21,364 nucleotides of DNA from Candidatus Uhrbacteria bacterium (GCA_014728435.1 WJLP01000069.1:1-21364), one strand, 5' to 3'; shown: positions 1 through 7,226, counted from the stretch's first letter. The notes: generated by a model not told the origin, from the letters alone. Made by a program: numbers and translations.

Positions 1-2
1 AA

Positions 3-215
3 GTACACGCGCGAGCTTTGCTTGAGAAAGCGGAGAATGCGAATCATCCTTTGATTCCCCTATCATTACGGTATTTCGCCAATGCGCGAGAGTCGGATAA
101 AGCTGTGCTGTATATGGCGCGCAAGTTTGCTCCGGATCTGTGCGACTTGGCGGGCAAGAGACCGGAAAAATGCAACGTGCGTTGCGTGTGTGTCAATTCT
201 CGTTATTCATCTTAA
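3..215 (+). CDS. C-terminal end of an unknown protein (5' truncated by window)
   Basis: I do not recognise this gene. The frame is open from the left edge to TAA at 213-215 and gives about 70 residues. The other two + frames are closed within the first 60 bases. The visible part contains a helical-looking stretch (SLRYFANARESDKAVLYMAR) and ends in a cysteine-rich basic tail (KCNVRCVCVNSRYSS). A clean hairpin-plus-T-run terminator follows at once, which supports a real transcribed gene ending here. The internal TTG at 18 could serve as a start, but the frame continues upstream of it, so I treat the gene as truncated. It converges with the ROK-like gene, whose stop is at 357. Function is unknown. 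Confidence 0.5.
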   Translation, partial: VHARALLEKAENANHPLIPLSLRYFANARESDKAVLYMARKFAPDLCDLAGKRPEKCNVRCVCVNSRYSS

Positions 216-217
216 AA

Positions 218-265
218 AGCTTTCAGGAATTGAAAGCTCTCTATGCCTCGAAAGAGGCTTTTTTT
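218..265 (+). terminator. Double-hairpin intrinsic terminator of the first gene
   Basis: Two hairpins follow the TAA of the left-edge gene. The first has 7-bp arms AGCTTTC (218-224) and GAAAGCT (232-238). The second has a GCCTC stem, GAAA tetraloop and GAGGC (245-258) and runs straight into seven T (259-265). The second has classical rho-independent form on the + strand only. Bases 266-356 hold no gene that I can see. Confidence 0.85.
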
Positions 266-356
266 ATTAAACACAAAAAATATTCACAATTATTTACAGA
301 TATCGTCAAACAAAATACCAATAATTAGATGAATCGCGTTTCTACATTTTGTGTTG

Positions 357-1133
357 TTAATTGAGCAAATTAGCTCCCAAGATCGTTGAGTCAGATTTAT
401 CCTTGAGGGGGATGGCGCGGCAGGCGGGTTTTTTGGCGCGGTGTTGGTTGCGCATTTTGCCCATGGCGTGTGACCAGGCATCGAATGTCTGCGCAATTGA
501 CCCGCAGATGGCGATGCAGTTGGGTTCGTAGAGCGTATCGAGGTTGGCCAGCAAGGCGCCCATATTGGCTCCGTATTCAACGAAAAGTTCGGCGCCGTCC
601 AATGCGTCGTCTTGCAGTTGATTGTAGATGTCCAGGGCGGATTTGTCCGTCTTTTTTAAGAAGAATTGGTTGGAGCAAAAATCCTGCAGATAGCGGCTGT
701 CGTGAGGTTCACTGATGGCTTCGCGGAAGTCTGCCACAAGGCGGTCCAGGCAGTGTTCGCTGATTTGAACTTGTTTACTTTTATTAATAACCGCTAAATT
801 GACAGAGTTTCCGATCTCCAGGAGAAGGTATGTCCCCTGTTTTTTGAATTGGCCTTTATGCGCTTCGTAAGACGCGCGTGCCAAGGCTGATGAGACCTGG
901 TTTTTGGAGAGCTTCCAGTTTTGGCTGTTGGGATAAAGACCGGGTTCGGGAAGGATGATAATGGGCTCTTGTTTGAGTTTGAGTTCTTTCTTAATGCGAG
1001 AAATTTCATCTTTAAAAGCGGTTTGGCTTTTTCCTTTGACCGGGAAAATACCAAGGACTACGATTTTTTTATTATCTTCGATTAATACGGCTTTTATCTC
1101 TCCGGAGAGGATTTGGAAGTAGAGGGTTTTCAT
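357..1133 (-). CDS. Degenerate ROK-family (sugar kinase-like) protein, probably not a kinase
   Basis: The 258-residue product keeps the outline of a ROK/ASKHA actin-like fold. Residues 4-25 match the first beta hairpin. Residues 102-116 (YLLLEIGNSVNLAVI) occupy the place of the second phosphate loop. Residues 186-213 (EYGANMGALLANLDTLYEP.CIAICGSI) match the typical ROK helix and strand 'ALANLINLFDPEVIVIGG'. The tail STILGANLLN matches the ROK C-terminus. The key residues are gone: the DIGGT phosphate-1 motif is replaced by QILSGE, GTGIGGG by EIGNSVN, no ENDANA catalytic Asp is visible, and the CxCGxxGC zinc site is absent. It starts 17 nt after the stop of the glycosidase-like gene, so the two probably share an mRNA. 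No Shine-Dalgarno is seen. ROK ancestry is fairly sure; loss of activity is inference. Confidence 0.6.
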   Translation of the reverse strand: MKTLYFQILSGEIKAVLIEDNKKIVVLGIFPVKGKSQTAFKDEISRIKKELKLKQEPIIILPEPGLYPNSQNWKLSKNQVSSALARASYEAHKGQFKKQGTYLLLEIGNSVNLAVINKSKQVQISEHCLDRLVADFREAISEPHDSRYLQDFCSNQFFLKKTDKSALDIYNQLQDDALDGAELFVEYGANMGALLANLDTLYEPNCIAICGSIAQTFDAWSHAMGKMRNQHRAKKPACRAIPLKDKSDSTILGANLLN

Positions 1134-1150
1134 AAAATGAGTCTTAGTAT

Positions 1151-2167
1151 TTAATCTTGGTCTTGGTTGTTAAAAATGTTTTTTGATTCTTCCCAGAATT
1201 CGGGCTTGTTATGTACTTCTTTCATGTAATACCACCACTCCACTCCCCAGAAATCTATGCGCGGCAGCCCCATCTTTTTAGCATAGGCGATATTTTTTTG
1301 CATCTGGCGCAAGTCAAAAGTTTGAAATTGTTCTTCGAGCGAGGCTTCGGGGATTGTTGTGTCCACCCAGGGCTCCATTTGGAATTCACTGATGTAGATT
1401 TGGTCGGTGCCGTAAAAGAATTTAGCCACTTGGCCTTTGCGCAGATATAGCTGGGGAGGTACAAACCAATAGCGGAAGATGCCAATCGGGCTTTTGACTA
1501 CGCGATAAACACTGACTCCAAGGCGCTCGACTTTGCCGCCCAAACCCCAAAGTGTGAGTTCGCCCGAATCCGTAGTCGCTATGGGTTTTGAGTGATCCAG
1601 TTCGCGGACGTAGGCAATTTCTTCGTCGATGAAATCTTCACGAATTTCCGGACAGATGCCAAATGGAAAGTTCGGTTCATTTTCAACTTGATATGCCTCG
1701 ACGGCGGGGTGGTCTTTATAGCGCGTAACCACTTCTTTGAGGTAGAGTTTGACCGCGGTTTCCAATTCGTCTTGAGAATATGAGCGAGCCCAGGTTGGGG
1801 TCCAGCATTCGGGCCAGCGCGGGAGCTTGTGGCCGATTGCCAATGTAACTTTGCCGCCGCGTTCGGCAATTGCGTCTAAATCTTGATCGAGCCAGCCGAA
1901 ATCCCAGTAATATTTTGATGGTTGAATCATGTTCCAGTATGCGGGTACGCGAAAATGGCGCACGCCCAAGTCATCCAGCGCGGCTTGCAGTGCTAGATCG
2001 GGCTCCACTCCCAGTTCTTCGGCGTAAGGCCTGCTAAAAGTAACACCCGCTTTATAATCTGTGTTTAAATCTAAATTCATGGATTGAAAAATGGTAATCA
2101 AAACGATAATTGATACACCGGTTATAATGAAAATCAGTTTGATGATTTTTTTTGTTTTTTCTTCCAT
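1151..2167 (-). CDS. Membrane-anchored clan GH-A glycoside hydrolase-like TIM-barrel protein
   Basis: The 338-residue protein has a basic start and one TM segment at residues 9-28, which anchors an extracytoplasmic catalytic domain. The barrel resembles GH39/GH42/GH5-like clan GH-A enzymes. GVRHFRVPAYWNMIQP (68-83) is the beta-2 region. QVENEPNF (160-167) holds the Asn-Glu of the acid/base (N163, E164) after strand 4. ISEFQMEPW (259-267) holds the likely nucleophile E261 after strand 7. The DFWGVEWW stretch near the C-terminus fits strand 8. Both catalytic glutamates are present, so hydrolysis or transglycosylation of a surface glycan is plausible; the substrate is unknown. It leads a unit with the ROK-like gene. 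The start is supported by a -10 box 6 nt upstream. Confidence 0.75.
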   Translation of the reverse strand: MEEKTKKIIKLIFIITGVSIIVLITIFQSMNLDLNTDYKAGVTFSRPYAEELGVEPDLALQAALDDLGVRHFRVPAYWNMIQPSKYYWDFGWLDQDLDAIAERGGKVTLAIGHKLPRWPECWTPTWARSYSQDELETAVKLYLKEVVTRYKDHPAVEAYQVENEPNFPFGICPEIREDFIDEEIAYVRELDHSKPIATTDSGELTLWGLGGKVERLGVSVYRVVKSPIGIFRYWFVPPQLYLRKGQVAKFFYGTDQIYISEFQMEPWVDTTIPEASLEEQFQTFDLRQMQKNIAYAKKMGLPRIDFWGVEWWYYMKEVHNKPEFWEESKNIFNNQDQD

Positions 2168-2173
2168 GATTCA

Positions 2174-2203
2174 ATTTTACATTAAAAAATGCATAATGCA
2201 CAA
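2174..2203 (-). promoter_or_regulatory. Promoter of the glycosidase-like gene, predicted leaderless
   Basis: On the - strand, -35 TTGTGC (2198-2203) and -10 TAAAAT (2174-2179) are 18 bp apart. Only six bases separate the -10 from the ATG at 2167, so transcription should begin at or next to the start codon. The rest of the 2168-2266 gap shows nothing else. Confidence 0.6.
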
Positions 2204-2266
2204 TTAATTTGAAGGCGTTATTCTCCTTTTAGTATTCATTTTCTATTAAGTGAGCGGTGACGAACG

Positions 2267-3220
2267 TTAGACGATTAGCCCTAATCCAACGGCCATGATT
2301 ACAAGTGCCAGGGCTTTTTTAAGTACAACGGATCGGTTGAGGCATTCGCCGAGTAAGACTTTGGCTTTGGATTTAAAGAGAAAGGCAACCAATACGAGTA
2401 AAGCGAATTGCATCACTTGCAAGGCGTTTACAATGGCGGCTGAGCCGATAGAGATGGCATATTGCACGCCAACAAAGCCAAGACCGCCCATAGTTTGGCC
2501 TAAAAGAGCCAGACCGGCCGCGGTTTTGGGATTGAGTTTTATCCCTCCGTTTTTATCGAATTTTGAATTTCGAACACCGGATTTCGATTTTTTGGATAGG
2601 CCGAAGATTGTGAGTATCTCCTCCCCCGCGTCGCTGTCGATAATGACTACTATTATTAGCGCGGTGACGGCGGCGACAATGCGCGTACTGACAAAACCGC
2701 TTAAAAAGCCCACGTCTTCGTAGATGGCTTTGATGGTTACGGACATGGTCGCAAAAAGCAGTGCCGATACTCCGCTTAGCAACAGGGCCTCTTTGGTGAG
2801 GCGTTCTTTGGCTTTGCCGCTGGAGAGGATTATTGTGGCTACGATAAGCAGAAAAAAGCCCATGAGCTCCGCGCCGGTTAAGCGTTCATGCAGAAACGCG
2901 GTTGTGCCGGCCAGGGTGAGCATGGGGATAAAAGCCGAGATCACCGGTACCACGCGGCTAGCCTCACCACGGGCAAGGGCGGCAAAGAATGACCAGAGCG
3001 CTGTTGTAAAAGCGATTCCACTTACCAAAGCGAGCGTGAGGGTTCTGCCGTGCGGCCATTCGGTTACCCAGGGCGCCAAAACCAGCGCCAAGATCGATAA
3101 AATTCCCACCAAGCCCGCGTAAGTTGCCGAGCGCTTAAAAGCGTTGGTGATTAGGATTTTGTCGATGATGAAGGCGACACCGTTGCTGGCATGGCCCAGG
3201 AGGGCTATTAGGATCCACAT
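2267..3220 (-). CDS. EamA-family (drug/metabolite transporter superfamily) permease
   Basis: This 317-residue integral membrane protein has about ten hydrophobic segments in two EamA halves. The first half starts WILIALLGHASNGVAFIIDK and includes VVPVISAFIPMLTLAGTTAFL, the usual late-helix motif with Pro before the final helices. The second half begins near residue 150 with the TKEALLLSGVSALLFATMS stretch. A hydrophilic linker rich in K and S (about residues 205-230) sits in the middle of the second half and lengthens the protein slightly beyond the usual 290-300 residues. The family exports or imports small metabolites by exchange; the substrate cannot be read from sequence. It lies alone between two - strand genes, preceded by a 7-bp tandem repeat and no clear -10 or Shine-Dalgarno site. 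Confidence 0.85.
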   Translation of the reverse strand: MWILIALLGHASNGVAFIIDKILITNAFKRSATYAGLVGILSILALVLAPWVTEWPHGRTLTLALVSGIAFTTALWSFFAALARGEASRVVPVISAFIPMLTLAGTTAFLHERLTGAELMGFFLLIVATIILSSGKAKERLTKEALLLSGVSALLFATMSVTIKAIYEDVGFLSGFVSTRIVAAVTALIIVVIIDSDAGEEILTIFGLSKKSKSGVRNSKFDKNGGIKLNPKTAAGLALLGQTMGGLGFVGVQYAISIGSAAIVNALQVMQFALLVLVAFLFKSKAKVLLGECLNRSVVLKKALALVIMAVGLGLIV

Positions 3221-3224
3221 AAAT

Positions 3225-3273
3225 CAATTACCAATTACCTACTACCAAATACCAAAATTACTGATCACTGATG
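3225..3273. repeat. Heptamer tandem repeat block upstream of the EamA gene
   Basis: The stretch divides into seven consecutive 7-mers: CAATTAC, CAATTAC, CTACTAC, CAAATAC, CAAAATT, ACTGATC, ACTGATG. It starts 5 bp from the ATG of the transporter. A short palindrome (TCGAGCAAGCTCGA, about 3279-3292) follows, next to an AT-rich stretch. Confidence 0.6.
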
Positions 3274-3306
3274 TTGGTATCGAGCAAGCTCGAATTATTT
3301 TTAAAA

Positions 3307-4656
3307 TTAAATATTGATTGTTTGGCGCGGACGCGGGACATCGGTTGAGATGTGCAGTTTTTCTTTGATTCTGGTGGCCAGGGCCGCTGATGCGTGTTCT
3401 TCACCGTGGGTGCAGTAGACATGGCCGGGGCGCTTTTTGGCTTTGCGTATCCAGTTGACGAGCATTTTTTGGTCTGCGTGAGCGCTAAAACCGCCGATAC
3501 TGACAATGTCGGCTTTTACGTTGACGTATTCATCAAGAACTTTAACGCGTTTTTGTCCGCTGTAGAGCCTGCGCCCCAATGTGCCATGGGCTTGAAATCC
3601 GATAATGAGTACCGTGCATTTTGGGTCGCCCAGATAGCGGATAAGGTGGTGTTGGATGCGGCCGCCGTTCATCATGCCGGCTCCGGCGATGATGACTTTG
3701 GGCCAGCGCGAATCGTTGATCTTCATGGATTGATTGCGGGTACGGGTAACTTTAAGGCCCGGAAAATCAAACAGTTTATCGCCTCCGGTAAGTTGTTTGT
3801 AGGCTTTGACACTGTAATATTCGGGGTATTTGCGAAATACATCGGTTACATTGGCGGCCAGCGGGCTGTCCATAAACATGTCCACGTCGGCGATGCGGTC
3901 TTTTTCGGCGAGGTTGTTGAGCTCGTAAAGCAATTCTTGCGAGCGTTCGATGGCAAAAGCCGGAATCAGCAAAACGCCGCCGCGGTTAATGGTTTGCGTG
4001 ACGGCTTTTTTAAGAATTTGCCAGCGCTCGGCATCCTTTTCATGAACGCGGTCGCCATAAGTGGATTCAATGAATAAAGCATCGGTTTTATTAAGTACGT
4101 CCTTTTGTTTTAGGATGGGGGTGTCATCATTGCCAAGATCGCCGGAAAAAGTAACGGTTTTGCCTCCTTCTTCGGTTATTTCCACAAAAGCACTACCTAA
4201 AATATGGCCCGCGTTGTGGAATCTGATTTGCAAATCTTGAAAACAGAACGAGGTTTTATCGTCAACCTGCTTTAAGCGTCTAACCGAGACTTTTACGTCG
4301 TCTCGTGAGTATAATTTTGGAGCGTTGTGGCGCTTGAAATCTTCCTCCATGATTTCTTCGGCATCATACCAGAGCAAGCGGCACAGATCCTTGGTGGGTT
4401 CGGTGCAGTAGATGGGGCCCATGAAACCGCGCTTGATGAGCTGGGGTATGCGGCCGGAATGGTCAATATGGGCATGCGTGAGAATAACAGCGTCGATATC
4501 ATGAGGGTTGAAGCCAAAGTCATTGAAATTTTTGGCTTGAGCGAATTGCCCGCCTTGAAATATTCCGCAATCTACGAGAATATTGCTCTTATCGGTTTGC
4601 AGTAAATAGCAAGAGCCGGTGACTTCACGAGCTGCACCAAATGGAGTGATCTTCAT
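3307..4656 (-). CDS. Metallo-beta-lactamase-fold RNase of the beta-CASP (CPSF/Ysh1-like) family
   Basis: The 449-residue protein has the complete motif set of beta-CASP RNA nucleases. Motif 2 is HAHIDH (61-66), motif 3 is H151 in GHILGSAF, and motif 4 is D173 in SGDLG. Motif A is E197 in FIESTYGDR, motif B is H357 in GFQAHGTLGRR, and motif C is H393 in GGFSAHADQ. Another conserved His, H417, lies in YCTHGEEHA. Length fits the compact COG1236-type enzymes without KH domains. It is predicted to be a cytosolic two-zinc endo/5' exonuclease acting on RNA; specificity is unknown. ATG at 4656 is chosen because TATAAT lies 6 nt upstream and the N-terminal strand MKITPFGAAREVTGS is typical. The gene stands alone, behind a set of 12-bp repeats. 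Confidence 0.9.
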   Translation of the reverse strand: MKITPFGAAREVTGSCYLLQTDKSNILVDCGIFQGGQFAQAKNFNDFGFNPHDIDAVILTHAHIDHSGRIPQLIKRGFMGPIYCTEPTKDLCRLLWYDAEEIMEEDFKRHNAPKLYSRDDVKVSVRRLKQVDDKTSFCFQDLQIRFHNAGHILGSAFVEITEEGGKTVTFSGDLGNDDTPILKQKDVLNKTDALFIESTYGDRVHEKDAERWQILKKAVTQTINRGGVLLIPAFAIERSQELLYELNNLAEKDRIADVDMFMDSPLAANVTDVFRKYPEYYSVKAYKQLTGGDKLFDFPGLKVTRTRNQSMKINDSRWPKVIIAGAGMMNGGRIQHHLIRYLGDPKCTVLIIGFQAHGTLGRRLYSGQKRVKVLDEYVNVKADIVSIGGFSAHADQKMLVNWIRKAKKRPGHVYCTHGEEHASAALATRIKEKLHISTDVPRPRQTINI

Positions 4657-4662
4657 ACCCTT

Positions 4663-4668
4663 ATTATA
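4663..4668 (-). promoter_or_regulatory. -10 box of the beta-CASP RNase gene, predicted leaderless
   Basis: A perfect TATAAT on the - strand ends six bases before the ATG at 4656. The bases between are AAGGGT, too close to act as a Shine-Dalgarno site. No good -35 is seen at 17-18 bp. Instead two tandem 16-bp repeats abut the -10. Confidence 0.6.
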
Positions 4669-4751
4669 GCTTAAAGTCCGTCAAGCTTAAAGTCCGTCAA
4701 GTTTACTGATTAGGCTTGACGGACTTGATAGACTTTTGACTTGATGGATTC
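4669..4751. repeat. 16-bp direct repeats plus inverted copy; hairpin and possible operator
   Basis: GCTTAAAGTCCGTCAA occurs twice in tandem (4669-4684 and 4685-4700). Its core AAGTCCGTCAAG (4674-4685, 4690-4701) recurs inverted as CTTGACGGACTT (4715-4726), which makes a perfect 12-bp stem with a 13-nt loop. Degenerate copies follow (CTTGATAGACTT 4724-4735, CTTGATGGATTC 4740-4751, running into the upstream gene's stop). The hairpin could end the 277-residue gene, although the T-run is only three long on the - strand. The tandem copies next to the RNase -10 could be an operator. Confidence 0.7.
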
Positions 4752-5583
4752 AGAAAGCGTACATTCGCAGTGTTTGGCGGTGGCGTTCTTCGAGTTGGTT
4801 GCTTAGTTCTAAAAGTAGGTTTTGATCTTTGGTTAATTCATTATAAGTTTGTCCGGATTTGGATTCTTTCCAGGTTTGCGGTGTGTAGTATCCATCGTCA
4901 TTTTGGGTAAAATCAGCTTGAATCACGCGCATAACCGCGGGTTCTTGAGCCCCGTTTAAACCTTTGGTCCAAGGCTGGCAATAAGCGAAAAATTTGAGGT
5001 CTATATCATCTTCGATAGATTTGATGTTATCCAAAGGTACGACGGCGCATGAACCGAATACGGTCGTGGGTATGAGGTGGGATTTGGCGGCTTGCTCCAT
5101 GGAATAAACAAGGGGCAAGTTTTGGATATGATTAGGGGTTAGCACCTGAAATGTGGGGCAAAGAATATCAGTTAAAGGGCCGGGATTGTTTTGGCATTGT
5201 TTTTGGATAATGAGGTTTAACAGCATTGTATCCATGTTGGGGTTGCGCAAGAGCTGGATTACGAAGGCTGTTTGCAATATAAGCAAGGCTCCGCCGATAA
5301 CTACAAGCAGGCGGAACGCGGTTTCGTGATGGCCGAATAATTCATGGAAAGTTCCGGAAAAGATCCAGGTTTTACCTCGGGTGATGGCTTCGATAACGAT
5401 GATGAGGAAAGTAAGGCCGGCTCCCAGTAAAAAGGCGAAGGCCGGATGCAGACCCATGCTGGTAAGCGATAAAGCCACAATGGGTAAGCTGATAACCGTT
5501 ACGGCGGCCCAAATAAAATCAGAGCCCGCAGTCTCCCCTGTTTGCATGACCTTGGGAGTCTTGTTTAGCTGTGTTTTTTTCAT
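4750..5583 (-). CDS. Hypothetical membrane protein with extracytoplasmic cysteine-bearing domain
   Basis: I do not recognise this 277-residue protein. It has a hydrophilic N-terminus of about 23 residues and then three hydrophobic segments (about 24-44, 47-67 and 91-111). The C-terminal region of about 165 residues is soluble. Odd helix number and charge suggest that the tail lies outside the membrane. Four Cys of the tail (KQCQ, ILCPTF, GSCAVV, AYCQPW) could form disulfides. The end is charged and helical (QNLLLELSNQLEERHRQTLRM). It stops with TGA at 4750-4752. TGTTATAAT lies 17 nt before the ATG, so a very short leader is expected. It stands alone between the SDR and RNase genes. Confidence 0.75.
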   Translation of the reverse strand: MKKTQLNKTPKVMQTGETAGSDFIWAAVTVISLPIVALSLTSMGLHPAFAFLLGAGLTFLIIVIEAITRGKTWIFSGTFHELFGHHETAFRLLVVIGGALLILQTAFVIQLLRNPNMDTMLLNLIIQKQCQNNPGPLTDILCPTFQVLTPNHIQNLPLVYSMEQAAKSHLIPTTVFGSCAVVPLDNIKSIEDDIDLKFFAYCQPWTKGLNGAQEPAVMRVIQADFTQNDDGYYTPQTWKESKSGQTYNELTKDQNLLLELSNQLEERHRQTLRMYAF

Positions 5584-5600
5584 AACTCTCGTTAAACCAA

Positions 5601-5609
5601 ATTATAACA
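5601..5609 (-). promoter_or_regulatory. Extended -10 promoter of the 277-residue membrane protein gene
   Basis: TGTTATAAT is read on the - strand (TATAAT at 5601-5606). It ends 17 nt before the ATG at 5583, which predicts a leader of about 10 nt. ACGAGAG within the leader is at best a weak Shine-Dalgarno. Confidence 0.55.
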
Positions 5610-5617
5610 TAACAACT

Positions 5618-5673
5618 TAGTATCTAGCTACTAGTATCCAGTATCTTGCTTAGTGATTTAGTATCCAGTTATC
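5618..5673. repeat. Heptamer tandem repeat (TAGTATC/CAGTATC type)
   Basis: Four consecutive 7-mers, TAGTATC, TAGCTAC, TAGTATC, CAGTATC (5618-5645), are followed by a 13-bp interruption, then TAGTATC and CAGTTATC (5659-5673). The block lies upstream of the 277-residue gene's promoter. Confidence 0.65.
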
Positions 5674-5686
5674 AGCAATAACTAAA

Positions 5687-5744
5687 AAATTAACCAAATT
5701 TCCTATAAGATGAGATCGCTCATCTAAGAGATTATGGTTAATTT
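5687..5744 (-). terminator. Nested inverted repeat, likely terminator of the SDR gene
   Basis: An inner hairpin AGATGAG/CTCATCT (5708-5714, 5719-5725; 4-nt loop) sits inside an outer 10-bp perfect inverted repeat AAATTAACCA (5687-5696) and TGGTTAATTT (5735-5744). On the - strand, downstream of the SDR stop at 5772, the distal arm runs into six T. An alternative pairing of CCAAATT with AATTTGG uses the same arms. A second copy of ATTATGGTTAAT lies at 5755-5766. Confidence 0.6.
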
Positions 5745-5771
5745 GGTGTGAAAAATTATGGTTAATCTGGG

Positions 5772-6722
5772 TTAGGCTTTGGGGTTCATTAAGCGTTTGC
5801 CGATGCGTGCCAAGATGTTGCGCGGAGCGAATAGGGGCGCGTATTTTGTAATAAACGAGGTCTTGCCCACTATGGCGAGCACTTTTCCGTTTTTAAGAGC
5901 TTCAATGGTTTGTTCGGCTACAGTGAAAGGGTCGCTCAATTGCATCAGATCACGATGTTCGGAGGCGTTTATGCCGGCGCGTTTTTGGAAGTTGGTGGAT
6001 GTGGCGCCCGGGCAAGCGCAAACCACTCGAACTCCTTTGTCTTTCACCTCTTCGGCCAGAGCTTCGCTAAAGTTGATAACGAAAGCTTTGCTGGCGGCGT
6101 AAGTTGCCATGTAAGGCACGGGGAAAAAGCCGGCCGCTGACGCTATGTTGATAATGGCACCTTTTTTGCGTGCGAGCATTTCAGGTAAAAAGAGCTTGGT
6201 GAGTCCAAGCAAGGTGCGGCAATTTAAGTTGACCATGTTTAATGAGTCTTCGTAGCGGATTTTGTGTTCGGCTTCGTATTTGCCGAAACCGGCATTGTTG
6301 ACGAGAATATCTACAGTGATGCCCATGCGTTTGAGCTTGCCGGGCAGTTCGGGCAGGGTTTTGGATCTGGCCAGGTTGGACGCGATAAAGCGTACGTCAA
6401 CGTTGTGCTTTTCTCTAAGTTCGGCGGCAAGGGTTTTTAGCTTGTCTTCGTTTTGCGCTATCAAAATAAGCGGTTTATTTTTAGAAGCGAAAAGCCTGGC
6501 AAAAGCTTCGCCGATACCCGAAGAAGCTCCGGTTATGAGAGCGTAGTCTTTTTTGACTTTGGTTGGTTCGAGCGATGTTCTGATGGTGTCGGCCATTTTC
6601 GGCAAGTTGGTTTCGTCGGACGCGGGCGCGGTCCTTGCGGTTTGCGGTAATTCGCGATTTTCAGGGTCCGAGGCAAGCGCGTGATCGGTTGCAGGCTGGG
6701 TTAATGGAGATGGTGAATTCAT
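5772..6722 (-). CDS. Short-chain dehydrogenase/reductase with unusual N-terminal extension
   Basis: This is a classical SDR with a Rossmann fold. The NAD(P)-binding TGASSGIG is at residues 64-71, NNAG at 142-145, catalytic Ser at 195 (NIASAAG), and Tyr208 with Lys212 in YAASK. The CPGATSTNF segment (233-241) fits the cofactor/substrate loop. It resembles COG0300 (DltE/YqjQ-like) oxidoreductases; the substrate is unknown. About 57 residues rich in Pro, Thr, Ala and Glu precede the fold. They are absent from ordinary SDRs and look disordered. The true start may instead be ATG codon 43 (position 6596); neither start has a clear Shine-Dalgarno or a -10 at leaderless distance. It is followed by a nested inverted repeat that probably ends transcription. 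Confidence 0.85.
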   Translation of the reverse strand: MNSPSPLTQPATDHALASDPENRELPQTARTAPASDETNLPKMADTIRTSLEPTKVKKDYALITGASSGIGEAFARLFASKNKPLILIAQNEDKLKTLAAELREKHNVDVRFIASNLARSKTLPELPGKLKRMGITVDILVNNAGFGKYEAEHKIRYEDSLNMVNLNCRTLLGLTKLFLPEMLARKKGAIINIASAAGFFPVPYMATYAASKAFVINFSEALAEEVKDKGVRVVCACPGATSTNFQKRAGINASEHRDLMQLSDPFTVAEQTIEALKNGKVLAIVGKTSFITKYAPLFAPRNILARIGKRLMNPKA

Positions 6723-6815
6723 AGAGAAAATTGCTTAAGAATCAGGTTTTAATCGAAATAGTTTTTGAATGGGATTAGAAGGTATATTACTCTTATTTGC
6801 GGTTTTTTGTCCAAT

Positions 6816-6839
6816 AAAAAAATACCCGGCGATGCGGGT
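6816..6839 (-). terminator. Intrinsic terminator overlapping the stop of the 109-residue gene
   Basis: On the - strand ACCCG, a 6-nt loop and CGGGT are followed by A and then seven T. The stem begins inside the TAA stop codon (6839-6841). The rest of 6723-6838 shows nothing else. Confidence 0.8.
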
Positions 6840-7168
6840 TAGAGAGCTGTTTCTTTGGAATCGTATACGGCGTTGACGAGCAGGTTTTGCCGTAGCTGGA
6901 AGTCTTCGTCGTATTCGCTTAGGATATCTCCAAGTTTCGGGTACTTATCGATAAGCTTATACCAAAGTTGGATTGTTTGCATCCATTTGTCCGGCTGCAG
7001 GAGCACGTGCTGATTATCGATACGTATGATCAATAATTGCAATACCAGATCGGTAGCTTTTTCTTGATCGCTGACATTACAAAGAGCTGCTTCGAGTCGA
7101 AATTTCAACTCGCGAATCAAGACGGCGCGCGGAGTATTGCGAAGGCGCTCAATTCTGTGACGGCCCAT
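6839..7168 (-). CDS. Hypothetical 109-residue helical cytosolic protein
   Basis: I do not recognise the family. The product has a very basic N-terminus (GRHRIERLRNTPR), then amphipathic helices including DLVLQLLIIRIDN and MQTIQLWYKLIDKYPKLGDIL, and no TM or signal segment. One of the few clear Shine-Dalgarno-like sites of the window, AGGTGA, precedes this ATG with short spacing. It has its own promoter upstream and an intrinsic terminator fused to its stop codon, so it appears to be a single-gene unit. A nucleic-acid-binding role could be guessed from the basic start but is not supported further. Confidence 0.65.
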   Translation of the reverse strand: MGRHRIERLRNTPRAVLIRELKFRLEAALCNVSDQEKATDLVLQLLIIRIDNQHVLLQPDKWMQTIQLWYKLIDKYPKLGDILSEYDEDFQLRQNLLVNAVYDSKETAL

Positions 7169-7192
7169 TTTTCACCTATGTGCAGATTGGTA

Positions 7193-7226
7193 AATATATC
7201 AAAACATGCATTTTTGTTTTTGTCAA
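7193..7226 (-). promoter_or_regulatory. Probable promoter of the 109-residue gene
   Basis: On the - strand a consensus -35 TTGACA (7221-7226) and an extended -10 TGATATATT (TATATT at 7193-7198) are 22 bp apart. That is longer than usual, so the extended -10 may act alone. The predicted leader of roughly 18 nt carries AGGTGA. Confidence 0.4.

Noticed and set aside
2295..3122. Two consecutive + strand frames of 142 and 132 codons
   Set aside because: Both are antisense to the EamA transporter, whose membrane pattern is clear; their products are low-complexity Ser/Thr/Arg/Ala strings.
3279..3292. Terminator at the TCGAGCAAGCTCGA palindrome
   Set aside because: The short T-run after it reads on the + strand, where no gene ends; on the - strand no T-run follows the stem.
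3394..4077. A 227-codon open frame on the + strand
   Set aside because: It lies wholly antisense to the beta-CASP RNase gene, whose catalytic motifs are complete; the frame shows no known motif and no promoter. It is a shadow of codon bias.
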